A DNA stretch of 64,000 bases from Gnetum montanum (lineage: Eukaryota > Streptophyta > Gnetopsida > Gnetales > Gnetaceae). A program made the translations under genes and the position numbers. The stretch is taken from NCBI GenBank assembly GCA_015680685.1, contig MNCI01005202.1, positions 135,031 through 199,030 on the forward strand, given 5' to 3'. The notes under the pieces were generated by a model. It was not told the origin of the DNA. It saw only the letters and a list, made by a program, of their open reading frames with translations, and did not search any database. This document shows, one piece after another, positions 45,977-58,500 of this stretch; position 1 is the first letter of the stretch, and every line of letters begins with the position of its first letter.

Positions 45977-46780
45977 CTAAGAGGCACTTAGATGAGGAGG
46001 TGTTTGATCATCATCATCGCCATCATCGTTTGGGCCATTGATGTTGTTTGATGCCTATGACACAATAGCATATAATCAATCAGTAACCAATAGCCAAAAC
46101 TATAACCTGAAAAAATGCAAAATTAAAATTAAAAACATAAAATCCATCAAATATATGAGGAATCTAGCTCCATGAACACTCAAGGAAGATGTTGAAGGCT
46201 AGTCTCCAAACAATGGAGAATCTAGTCTTCTATCATGTTGGCCTAGTGAACATCCCTAAAATTAATGCCAATGAGGATGTTTATCTTATCCACACTTATC
46301 AATGATGATGGCTCCCATGAGGTTGTAGCCATAGAGACCTCATTAATAATTATAGTGACATGAGAAATAGGGGATTCGACTACCATGAAAGTGCTTTCAA
46401 ATAGCTTGTAAGAATTCTCAGCCTAAATTCCATGAATAAATAGCTCCATCTTAATCCATTTAGTTGTCTCCTTTTTTAGCCAATTTAAGTATGCCTCCCA
46501 ATCAACCTTATATTGCCTCTTATGATCTTTTTGTGCCTAGACCCACTCTATGACCTAGGCAGTATAATCCTTCCAGTCCTAGGCCTTTCAAAAAATCAAG
46601 TTCATTTGTAGCTATTGCTTGGTCACCTTCATGGAAAGGGTAGCCTTGTCATGAATGGTGGGCCAATAGTAGGCACACATGATTTCTTTGGTTTGTAAGT
46701 TCTTTGAGTTATTCACTTGGGCTTCCACAAAGGCCTTATGGTCCTTAAGATCCTTGATCCTCTTGGATTGCCTTCAATGG
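45977..46780 (-). pseudogene. Opposite-strand multi-exon gene, partial copy (exons 4-5)
   Basis: The terminal exon is at 46054-45977. It follows an acceptor GTGTCATAG and reads ASNNINGPNDDGDDDDQ then TPPHLSAS and stop TAG, an acidic tail. The matching exon at 48120-48046 reads GPNSESGDDPP and ends NAS plus TAG. The upstream part (46780-46130) is the counterpart of exon 4 with DWKDYTA, AQKDHKRQYKVDWEAYLNW and ELFIHGI. It is cut at 46780, where a tandem duplicate of the protease segment begins. See 48046-51515 for the fuller copy. Confidence 0.5.
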
Positions 46781-47165
46781 ATCAAGGGTTGCTATTAAGG
46801 GGTCTCTCTCCTTGGACTTTGTGGTAGGGTAGTAATTCCCTAGGATCGCTAATTTCTTGGTGGTGGAGGAGACATAGGGGTTCAACCTTATCCTAGGAAG
46901 ACGATGGTTGGCTCAATTACAGGTCATTTTCTCACCCATCCATCAAGAAATTCAGCTTCCTTTCAAGGGAGGTAAAATCATCATCCATGGTTATAGCATG
47001 GTTCCCTTGGTTGTCAACAATGTGAACATAGAGAAGGGGTCTAAGGTGGAGCTTTAGAAAGAAACTTCCAGCCATGAAGTCCATTAACCTAAAAAAGAGC
47101 AACAACCCAAGGATGACCACTGTAAGCAATAAGATGCATTATGGGATGATCTCCCTTTTAACATC
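46781..47165 (+). pseudogene. Duplicated gypsy protease segment, forward
   Basis: Near-copy of 38902-39260 (shared strings such as GTGGTGGAGGAGACA and ATTCAGCTTCCTTTCAAG/ATTCACCTTCCTTATGAG). It marks the junction of a tandem duplication whose first unit is 38902-40128 plus 45870-46780, interrupted by the copia element. Confidence 0.75.
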
Positions 47166-47199
47166 ATAAATTAAGGTGATCATAATTAAAAAATTGTGA

Positions 47200-48000
47200 A
47201 AAGTAGACCTTACTCATTCCATAATCTTTCAAAGATTAGGTAGAATTTGCACAAGTGAAGTGCACATTACCCTTCCCATGCCCTTATAACTAGATGCACG
47301 ATATCCATGTAGCCTAATTTGTTATACATTTTTATGTACTTTATTTTACTCTCTATGCACATAGCCTAGGTTTCTACTTTCATTTGCATTTTTACTTATT
47401 TATTATAACATTTATTTTTTCTTTAGTTTTACTCATTTTATAAACGTCAAAAAAGCCTTAAAAACTTTAAAAAATAAAATCCCAAAAAAATATAAGTTTC
47501 TTTTTCAACATGGTCTGCCAAGCCCTTAAATTGGCAAAGATAATCACACAACATGGCCCAATATAACCTTAAATTGGCATAATAGTTTGCTAAGACTTTA
47601 GATTGGCAACATGGCCCACAATGGCCTAAAACTAGGAAATTAACCACAATGCAACATGTCATACCATGGCCTTAAATTGACAAAAGAATACAACCTGCGC
47701 CTACCATGGCCTAAACTGGCAAACATCTATTTTATTATGTTTTTTTATCTAGCCTATTATTGCATCAATTATCTATTTGATTTTATAACCAAAAATGTCA
47801 AGATAGTCATTCAAAACATCTATAGTCACTTACAACATTCACTAGAATAATATATGTAGTCAAAAATGAAACCAAAATTTTAAATTTAAATTATCCATAA
47901 CATACATAGCCATGGTCACACTATGTGGAAAAAATATCAAAAAATAATAACAATAATCTATGACATGATCTTTGCTAATATTAGCCATCAACATGAAAAT
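47200..48000 (+). mobile_element. Gypsy noncoding spacer, second copy
   Basis: Repeats the order of 39400-40128: CATGCCCTTATAACTAG, a TTTATTTTA run, CCATGGCCTAAA-type repeats (47560-47720) and ATGGTCACACTATGTGG near 47910 (compare 40075). It joins the terminal exon of the opposite-strand gene. Confidence 0.6.
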
Positions 48001-48045
48001 AAAGGTAATGTAGCCAACAAGCTGAAAATGAGTAGATGGAGGATG

Positions 48046-51000
48046 CTAAGAGGCATTTGGAGGAGGAAGTGGTGGATCATCTCCACTCTCACTGTTGGGA
48101 CCATCAATGTCTCATGATGCTTGAAATACAATAACACATAGCTAGTTAGTGACCAATAGCCAAAAACCATAACTTAAAACAGAAACCTAAAACATGAAAT
48201 ATAGATAACCTATGGGGACTCAGGCTTCATAACTTTTGGGGGTAGAAGTGGAAGGACTTACTCCAAACAATGGAAGATTTTTTTCTCCATCATATTTACC
48301 TAGTCAACATCCTCAATATCAATGTTGGAAAGGATGCCAGTCCTATCTATTGTGGTCCAAGTAGGTGGATCTTGAGTAATAGTAGCCGTAGATGTCTTGC
48401 TTGTAGTAGTGGTAATCTTAAAAATTGATAAGCACTCTTTTCTTAGATCCCCTAGATGAACAGTTCTCTCTTGCAATGTTCAACTGACTCCTCCTCAATC
48501 TAGTTGAGGTAGGCCCCATGATTTGTCTTGTACTATCACTTGTGGACCTTTTGTTTCTTATCCCACTCTAGGATCCAAGCGTAGTGATCTTTCCAATCCT
48601 TAACCTTCTTAGAGATGAAGCCCATCTACATCTATTGTTTTTCCATCTCCCGTAAAATTGCTACTCTGTCTCGAATGGTGGTGCTAAAATGACCAGTCTT
48701 CTCATCAAAGGAGCCGATGACATGTAGCATTTCTGTAGTAGGGATGGAAGCAATAGGTGCATAAATACAAGCATACTTGCATGTTGGATGTTTGCTTGAA
48801 TGTACATAGGCGCATGTCCCTTTAGCCACTCCTGTGCTAGTATCACCTCACCAAACTTCAGGATGAGGATATCCTTATGATATGTTCTTAAAGGTGGTAT
48901 GGTGACATCAATAGAGGTGGAAGGTCCTGCAAAGCAAAAAATCAAATAGGTGACATCAACATAGCCATGTATACCAACTAGTTAAAGTAATATAACACTT
49001 TGAGTTTTTATAACCATACAACATTAGAAGCTATAAGCTTTATGTTTACCTTTATTCTTCTTCTTCAATGTGTTTTGAGTGAAGGTCCTAGTTGCAAGGG
49101 TCTAATCCATAGAGTTATTGAAGTCCATCCCTAGTTGTGTATCATCCCATCATCCTTACACTTCTTGTATATAAGGTTGAACCTTGTAGTGTATGCATCA
49201 AAGTCCTCTCTTAATTTTTTGATACAAAATAGTTCTAATTTGGGGGTCGTTGGTGAATTCATCTAGGGTAGTTTGAGCCATTGCCTCGGTTTGATCATTA
49301 ATGATCAAGCCTTGATCATTGACTGGGTACTTACAAGAAGTTCATAAAACCAATGGAGTTAAGAAAAGTAGCCAATAAAGCTAATAAAGTCATAAAAACA
49401 CTATAAAAACTATGCTTACCCCTGTAGACGATATATGGTGCTAGGCAGGTTTTGAAACAATGTGTGGGCTCTATTTGCCACTATAAGAGTATTATTAGCA
49501 TTATATTAACTATACTCTGGCATCATCCAGATCTTCATAAGGTAGCATGGGCTAATTGCATCTATTGACCCCCCTATTGTCTTGGGAGGTGGATTGTCAG
49601 TAATAAATCTAACAATTAGGCTAGATGCCCAAGGCATCATACTAAAGTTTTGTAGGATGTAGGAAAGGAATTCCCTTACCCCAGGTTGAAACCATAGTGA
49701 AACCTTCCCCAAAAGCATGTAAGGGAGTGGGGTGTTGGCCTTGAGGTAGCCAATATAGCATAAAGTGCCCACCAAATCCACAATAATGAGGATGGGCTTC
49801 AAGTAGACCCTACATGAAGTAAGCAAAAGCATTATGACCAATTAGAATTTCTTAACAAGCTTGGAAGAAACATCCTAGTCAGAGGTGAAATTAGCCTTTA
49901 TAAAAAGCTCTAAGGTGTTTATCTAAGTTGGTTTAAGAAATTCCACAATAAGAATTATTACAACCTTTCATAGCCTTCTTCTTCATAGTCAAAATATTAT
50001 AGCCAAAATAAAGCCTTAGTTTAAATAATGCATAAAGTTAGAAAAAATCATTAAACATTAGAAACAAAATAGCAATAGAAAAAAGCCTCCTAAAAATAGT
50101 AAAAGCCTTTAATTTTCTTAAAAATTAAGTTTAAAATATAAATTTTACATATTTAGCAAGCATGGGAGTTGACAAGAGTAATCTCTAAGTATGTCAACTA
50201 CATCCATCCTCAAAGGGGTAAAGTGCTACAACCATGATACAACCATAACTAAAAATTTATGAAAAATTCATCTGGGCTTCAATTTCATTGATTCCACCAT
50301 GGAAGGAGTTTTGAAATCACAAGCTTCACAACCATGACCATTATAGCTAGATATATCTAACTATTTTTACATGAAACATAGGCAAATCTAGCAAAAATCG
50401 TACTCATCACTGTTAACCCCCTTTTGTGTAGGGTTGGTAAAAAAGTCACCAAAAATTTGTTTGAGTTACAAACATCATGATTCAACCATTGTTTGAAAGA
50501 TGAAATTGAGATTGATGTATCCATATTTAATAAAAATTTAAAACAATTTTTGTTTATCTAAAAAAAAAAATTCATCAATTTGGATAAAAATCTAAAAACG
50601 GCACAAGCCCCCTTTTGACATAGTTCTAATGAAAAATTCATTAAAGATTTGTTTTAAGTCCAATTGGAGTGACTCCACCTTTGTTGGAAATTTAAAGCCA
50701 AGACCTATCTAGGCATAACCAAAACTAGCTATAATCCTTGATGTTTTCTTAGAAAAAAATTTGTGAATGCACAAAATTTTTTTAAAAATGGCATGAAAAC
50801 CTGAATGCATGACCTTTAGAAAACAATTGTAACTTCATTGTTATTAACCAAAATTAAACAAAACAATATCCATTTGAAAGATTAAACATGGTAATAGAAA
50901 CCCATAGCATCAATTCTCAAAAATATGTAGCCATTTTCTTAATAAAAAATATACAACATTGCTTGCTTTTTTCATGCAAAAAGCTTAAAATTCATAAAGC

Positions 51001-51515
51001 CTAATTCAACATAGCCTTAAAAGCATAGCTAGTGTAGCCAAAATAACTCATATCCATTAGAAAAAATACCAAAAAATGGGATATGATTTTATTAGAATTA
51101 AATTTTGATGAAAATTGAAGCCTAGATCTGACAAGAATGGCCCTATCCCCAAATTTTGGGAAAATAGCATGAAAACAGTAAGCCTAATTTCAAAAACAAA
51201 ATTTGCTAAGGACAAAATAATGAAATGACCATAGATCTATATAGAAATGGCAAAAATAAGAGGTGGGATTTTTTATAATTTCATTTTGCTCCCTATATCA
51301 TTGTAGATATGAGAAAAACACCCACACATGGCAAGAAAAATAGGAAAAATAGCTAGAAAAAAAGAAAAAATGGGTAGAATTGCCTACCTTAGAGCAGAAA
51401 AGGATGAGGTCTAGATGGAGATAGGCATAGTTAGTCCTTGCAGATCCCTCACATGCTCATCTACTCTTTGAATCTTTGGATTTTTACTCTTCCTTACATG
51501 TTGTTTGGGCACCAT
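48046..51515 (-). pseudogene. Uncharacterised multi-exon gene inside gypsy block (copy 1)
   Basis: Opposite to the surrounding gag/pol. Exon 1 51515-51388 (MVPKQHVRKSKNPKIQ..), donor AAG/GTAGGC. Exon 2 49809-49420 after acceptor TTCATGTAG, encoding a hydrophobic segment (VYLKPILIIVDLVG, YMLLGKVSLWFQPGVREFL), donor GTAAGC. Exon 3 49329-49050 (GLI..DQ..AMAQTTLDEFTND), donor AAAG/GTAAAC. Exon 4 48926 to about 48210 after acceptor TTTGCTTTGCAG. Exon 5 48120-48046, acidic tail, stop TAG. Several of these splice sites reappear at matching places in the copies at 45977-46780 and 61706-63918. No known domain is recognised. It is now broken: a stop in exon 1, frame shifts in exons 3 and 4, and the exon 5 acceptor reads AA. 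It may be an accessory antisense ORF of the Tat/Ogre kind. Confidence 0.5.
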
Positions 51516-51969
51516 GGCAGGCTCAACATTGGGAGTAGTTAGAATCTATGAAAAACATGAGTTCAACACTATGTGTAAGAAAGAATGGGTGCTTTCATGC
51601 TAAAGATAGTTTTTATTTGCAAAAAAAATATCTTCTAGAGCTCTCCACCAATGTGTTGTTTGTGTAGAATGGTAGTTGTGATTGAAGCTTATGAAATTTG
51701 CCAGTTAAAACACATCTAAACCTAAATACCCACCTTGAAACCCTAGTTGTCCATTTAGTGTACCATAACTCCAAGTGCATTGAAGTGCAAAGTGAGGAAA
51801 GCCTATTCCATTATGAGATTAGTGGGAAATAATTTTATTTTTCAAATTTTATAATTTTTAGTTTGTGAAACCCATTATATGCCCTCACTCTTGGCCTAAA
51901 AAGTGCATCAATGTTGTGTTTTAATTCCTTAAACACTTACAAAAATAACCAAGCCTCAACTCCCATGCA

Positions 51970-54900
51970 CCCACATTGGGGATATCATACCCAACATGGA
52001 TACATGCCTCCCATTTCACACAATCATTAAAATATAACTATTTTACCATTTTTAGTAGCTACAACCTACCTTTTCAAACCCAGGCTTCTAAAAGGAGTTT
52101 GACCATGGAGAAAACTGGATAACATGGGTTTTTCACATTGAGGCAATAATTCCCAACATAGAAGATGAAGGGGTAACATCCATTTTTACTTTTCAATGCC
52201 CATCTAGCCCATGTTTGATCCTGAAAGTGGGCCCACATGATCTAGAACCCCTCTAAACACCCCTAATAGCCCTAGAACCTCACCAAACCTAGTCAAAACT
52301 TGTTGAAACTTTGGGATTTGGTAGTTTCATGCTAGGGAAGACTTCATCCATGCTAGGCATCTCATCCCTAGTGTGGATGAATTTAGGGAAGATCAAAATT
52401 ACTTGAATTGACCACCTAATAGCCATTTCTCAAAGCTCGATGATCCCTAAACCCTACTGGAACCCTCTGGAGTATTTGAATGCTCCAAAAGTATCAAATA
52501 TGGTATAAAATTGACATCCCTCTCTCATCCATGATGCGGCCATCATGCCTAGCATGGAAGAAAGGGGAGAGACTACATGAGACACTTAGGAGCCTCAAAA
52601 CTGCTGAATCTCTACACCCAATATTGACCATTGACACTAAAAACCTTGGAGGCTGACATGCATGGTCAATTGGGTGTCGAACTGGACTAGATATATGTAC
52701 GGGTCAACCTTAGGGTACCTTAGTGTTTGCATGGTCTTTTCCATTCTACCTAGTGTGGAAGTTAGGAGGATGGAACTAGGAAGATCAAGGGGGATTCTAG
52801 AAATAAGAAAATAATAACAAATTATCTTAGACTAACACTAAAACCTTATGGAGGCTACCAGACTTCTAGAAGTCATATGAAATGTTCAAAACCTACCCCC
52901 ATGGGTTCTCCATGCTGGGGAGGACTCCATCCATATTAAGCATCCTAGCTACAACATGGATGAAGGGGGGGGGNATAGCAAAAAGTAGAGTCCCTTGGTC
53001 CCTCCATGCTATTCAACATGGAAGAAACTTTGAAACTTTGAGGGAACTTCAAAATAACCTTTAGAAAACTTAAACAAATGCTAGAAAGCCTTGTGTATGT
53101 CTTGGAACCCTCTTTGCACATCCTAAGATCCTTAGACCTGGCAATATTGATCAAAAATAGCCACAAAATATTTCCCCCTAATCTTCCATGTTGATCATGG
53201 AAACCCTACCATGGAAAAAATGAGGAAACACTAAAAACAACTTCACAGCCATTAAAATGACCTAATCTTGACACTAGGTAGTAGTAGTCGACACTAGTAA
53301 CCTTAGAAACCAACATGCATGGCTAGAAGCATGAGAAAATGATAAAAAGTAGGGTCTTCTAGTTCCTCCACATTGAGAGACATCTCTTCCATGTCAACCA
53401 ACATGGAGGATAAGGGGGAACTTTGTAGGGAATTCAAAATAACCTTTAATAACCTCAAGCAAACAACTTACAATCTTGCGTGAGCCTTAAGACCATTTTT
53501 ACATCTTCTAGAGCCCTTAAGCCCTACCAAAGTGATCATAAGTGGCTAAAAGGCTACTTCCCCCTAGTCTTCCATGTTGAGCATACTATCCCCAACATGA
53601 ATAAAATGGGGGAAGGTCAAAAAGCATCTAGGAAACCTCTAAATTGACCAAACTTTACCTCAAACCCTAGTCCTCAACCTCAACAATCTTGAAAGCATAC
53701 ATGCATGGTCAATTGAGGTTAAAGTTGGTCTAGATCTAAGATTTGTGATTCTTCCACATTGAGAACCCTTTCCTCCAAGCTATCCAATGTGGAGAATTAG
53801 TGGGAGAGGGGGGACCCATTTGAAGCTCATAAACATCTCATAATGAAATCAAATAACCTTGCATGCACTTTAGAACCTTGTTAGCACCTTTTAGAGTCTT
53901 CAAACCTCAGAAAACTAGTCGTAAATGGCTATAAAGCTATTCTTCCAAGTCTTCCATGCTAAAACCCCTATCCCCAATGTGGAAGAATGGGGGAGAGCAT
54001 AAAAAAAATAAAAATAAAAAAATACTTGGAAGTACTCAAAACTACCAAATTTTGACATGAAACCCTACCCCTTGGCCCTAGTAACTCCAGAAGCTAACAT
54101 GCATAGTCGATTGTGGCCTAAATTGGCCTAGATCTAGGATTCTTATTCCATCAACATTGGAGAAGATTCCTTCCATGCTAGGTAGTGTGGAAACAAAGGG
54201 GAAAAGCTACCTTTCTAGTTTTGGTGGCAAGATGACACTCTTGAAAGCCAAAGAACTATGTCGAAGAGTCCTTGGACCTCGTAGCCTTAAGATTTTGCTC
54301 GCTTGACCTTATTTTAACTTTCAAAATTGATTCCCCTAATCTTCCACACTAGAGTAACTTCCCTAGCATTGAAAAAATGGGGTAAGCCCTTATATGTCCT
54401 TGAATAACCTCCAAACATGCTCAAAATTAGTTAAAAACTTGTAGAATCATGATCCACAACCCTAGGAGCCTAGGAACTTGGTCAATGTGTTCCTAGATAA
54501 CTGTGAATTCATAAAAAAGTGTCCACCCATTCTTCCACATAAGGGATATTGTGCTTAGTGTGAAAAAAATGAAGGAAGGAATTTCAACATGTTTTGACAC
54601 TTAAAACCAACTCCAATGGCCTTAAAATAAAGCTAGAAGATGCACAACTTCTAGATCTAGGTTCCAGCTACCTATTTGACCATGTTTGATCCTATTTTTT
54701 GTTGGATTTTGATTCTCCACGTTGAATCCCATCTTGTCTACATTTTCTATCATGGAAAAAAGGGGGAAGGATATAAAACTTACTTTTTAACCTTCACAGA
54801 CCTCTAAAGTGCTCAATTTTGATAGATCTGGCCTTGCACTGCCTTGGGGAGGCCCTAGGACCTCAATTTTGGACCTCTAAATCTTCCAAAACCTAATTTC

Positions 54901-55010
54901 CCTAGTTTCCATGTTGAGGATCCCTTCTTCCACATTGGCTAGTGTGGAAATAGAGGAGGCTTGGCATGAAAGCTTTAAAACTCTCAATTTTCATGCTCAA
55001 ATAACCTAGA
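51970..55010. repeat. Degenerate ~190-bp tandem array
   Basis: About fifteen units recur at roughly 185-200 bp. Each is centred on an inverted pair such as CTTCCATGTTGAGCAT...CCAACATGAA or CTTCCACATTG...AATGTGGAAG. Unit cores lie near 51972, 52135, 52328, 52529, 52728, 52908, 52998, 53187, 53371, 53572, 53757, 53955, 54150, 54345, 54530, 54716 and 54905. Two unit types alternate over part of the array, one preceded by TTGGCCTAGATCTAGGATT-like text, giving an approximate 380-bp higher-order period. A G run with an N lies at 52965-52974. No genes. Confidence 0.75.
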
Positions 55011-55049
55011 AATAATCCTAATTGATGAATAAACTCATCTAATAGCCTT

Positions 55050-55520
55050 GTAGCCTTAAAATATGGCCTAATAAGGCCTAAAAATAGCAAAAGCTAACCC
55101 ATGTTTACCTATATTAATCAAATTACACCATATGTATCTTGTTTTACTTGATTACATAGTGTTTCAACTTATTTTTGGGTTTGTGTTGCATTACTAACTT
55201 GGTTAACCTCCTTATGACATTTATATAGGTTTACATGTTCTTTATGTGTCTTATTATAGCCTTATTTACCTTTTTTTTATCATTTTATTGGTATCAAATA
55301 GTGGAGCTTGACCTTTTCTAACCATCATTTGGTACGATGTGACCATGGTTTGCTATGGTCTTAAATTGGCATCCTGGCCTACCAAGACCTAAAACTAGCA
55401 AAATCATGACCTTTGTTTACCATTTTTAGCCTTATTTCTCACACGTTCCCTTACTTGACCTTTATTTGATCTTTAGTTGACCTCTCTTGTACTTTATTGA
55501 CTTATCCTTATCCTATGGGT
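55050..55520 (+). mobile_element. Gypsy spacer before the pol block
   Basis: No gene. Contains the family spacer motif (ATGGTCTTAAATTGGCA, ACCTAAAACTAGCAAA at 55350-55400). It separates the tandem array from the pol remains. Confidence 0.5.
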
Positions 55521-55528
55521 GTACTTGA

Positions 55529-58500
55529 ATGATCTTGTTCACATTAGATCTGCATGTATTTAAAAGATTGTATAGCATTTTAGCATTATTTACAAAGGTG
55601 TTACTTAATATGCTTTTGGTTGATATGCAAGATCAAATTGTGAGTGCTTGGGAGAAAATTAGTTTACCTTTATGTCTACATAGACCTCATGGTGATGTTG
55701 AATGGTGTATTGACCCTAATTGCTTAGATCTTAAGCTTGAGAGTCTTGTCGACTAGGTAGCCTCGATAGAGAAACCTCTAGGATGGCTTGCAAACCTAGT
55801 CAAAACCATTGACTTAGAGGCAAGTGACATAAATGAAGACTCTCTAGTTTAGGTTCTTGTAACACATAGTGGTGAGGAGAAAACCCTTAAACTAAGTTCC
55901 TCATTGGAACCTCAATATGCTCAAGACATCACCAAGGTCCTATAGGACAACATTAAAGCCTTTGCTTGGTCATATGAAGATATGCTAGGCCTAGACCCAT
56001 GTTTGATCTAGAACAACATCATAATAGATCCTAACATTAGATCATTAAGCAAAAACTGCACAAGATTAGACTTGATTTGGCCTTGGTAGTTTGTGATGAG
56101 ATCTCAAAGCTCTACCAAGCTTATTTTATTAGGGTTGTCAACTATGTAAAATGGGTGTCCAACATAGTGATATTACTTAAGAGAAATTGGAGTGTTTGTA
56201 TTTTCATCAATTTGTAAGACCTAAATAAAGAAACCATCAAAGATAGCTTCCCTTTTACTAGTATTGATTAACATATCGATACTATGGCTAGACATGCCTT
56301 GTTATCCTTTATGGATGGATTCTTGGGGTATAATAAAATTAGGATCCACCTAGAGTACCAACTTAGCATGGCCTTCATTACCTCTTGGGGTACCTTTTTC
56401 TATACCCTGATGTCCTTTGGCCTTAAGAATGTGAAAGCAACTTATCAATGAGCCATGATCTATATCTTCAATGATTACATGTTAGGTTTGCTCAATGATT
56501 ATGTAGATGATATAGCTGTTAAGTCCAAAGTGGTTAATGACCATGCTAATGACCTTGATCTTGTGCTTAAATGATGCCTCAAGAATGAGCTTAAGCTCAA
56601 TCTTAAGAAATTTTCCTTTGGTATCAAGATCGGTAAGATGCTTGACTTTGTAGTATCTAAAGCAAGGATACATGTTGATCCTGATAAGTTAAGACCATAT
56701 CCAAATTAGCCATGCTTACCAACCTTAAGGATCTTTAGGGATTAGAAGGAAAATTGTAGTTTATTCATAGTTTTATCACTAGGCTTATGGATAAATTACA
56801 AAAAATGCAAGACTTGCTTAAGGAAAGGGTTCATTATGATTAAACTACTCAATGCCAAGAGACCTTTGAAATCCTTAAGCAAGAGTTGGCACAACTACCA
56901 ACAATCTATTCTCCGTAAGAGGGTAAATCATTTTACATCTACCATGTCATCTTTGACATGTCCATTGGCTTTTTACTCTAGTAGAAACATGATGATGGAG
57001 TAGAGATGCCAGTATACTACCTTAGCCATGCATTAGTTGCCTATGAGACGGATACACTAAAGTGAAGAAGTATTGTCTAGCACTAATCTTCTCATTAAAG
57101 AAGTGAAGACATTACCTCTTTAGAAGCCAAGTCAATGTCATTTGCAAGGATAACATACTTAAAGGCATAATGAAAAAAATCTATAAAAGTCATTGTATAG
57201 CTTGATGGAAATCTGTAATTGTGAAGTTTTACCTTCATTACATCTCTCAATCCTTAACAAAAGATGAAGATATAGCTGTATAGCTCACCATTTCACCTAT
57301 TGATGATCAAGCACCAATAAATCCTAAGTTCCTTGATGAACACATTAGCACTATTAGCCAAGTGCTTGAGGGTTATGAGGTAGTCATGCATTTTGACAGA
57401 GCTTCAACCACCCATGGGGCTAGTGCCACTACCATCATAACATTTTCTTTTGAAAAAATTTGATCCTTCACCTATTGTTTTGAGTTTTCATGTACCAACA
57501 ACATAGTAGAGTATGAGGATTTAATGAGAGGGATGATGGTACCTTGTGACCTAGGGATCAGATGCTTAATGATCAAAAGCAATTCACAACTTGTGGTTAA
57601 CTAAGTAACTAAATTCTATGAATGTAAGGTCAAACACTTACAACCTTTATTTTGACCTAGAAAAGCAATTGTTGCAACCATTCATAGAAATTGATTTTCA
57701 ACATGTACCCCAAAATGAGAATGCCATTGCCAACAAAATTGCAACATTATCCCTTAGTGTGACATGAGATGTGTTTAGTAAGTTGCCCACCTGAATCATG
57801 GATGGTGCTACTTCTATCACAAAAAACACTGAGGATGTGTTTGTGGCCATCATTCATGCTACTCTTGCTAGTAATTGCTATGATGATATCATATTTTACC
57901 TTATGCATGGTGAATCCTCACAAGGCCTAACTACTACTTAGAAGGACATTGTATGCAAGCGATCAAAGTAGTATGTCATCATAGATGATAACACATTATG
58001 TTGATGATCCTACAATGGCATATTGTTAAAGTGCTTTGGTAAAACCAAAGCTAGAATAGTACTAGAGGAGGTTCATTAAGGGGTTTGTAGGGGACATATA
58101 GGGCCTAAAGCTATGAATACTATGATTAGATGGTTAGACTACTATTAACTCTATAGGGAAAATGACTACCTATAGAAGATTAAGTGGTGTGACACATGAC
58201 CATGATATTGCAACCTTATACATGTACCACCAATTGAGCTACATACCACTCAAATAACATGGTCATTTCAATGATGACAATGGGATATAATTGGGTCCAT
58301 AATGCCTAAGCCTTCCATAGGGAATAGCTTCATCATCATTGCAACTAAATACTGTACAAAGTGGGTTGAGGCTATTCCTTTATGGAAGACTACATCAGAG
58401 CAAGTTTTCAAATTTATCTTAGATAACACTATAGTCCATTTTGGCATATCCATGATCATAGTTATGGATAATGAACCATAATTTAATAGCCAAAATCCCA

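Noticed and set aside
51970-55010. CRISPR-like regularly spaced repeats
   Set aside because: Units of about 190 bp are fully repetitive without unique spacers, and the context is a plant retroelement.
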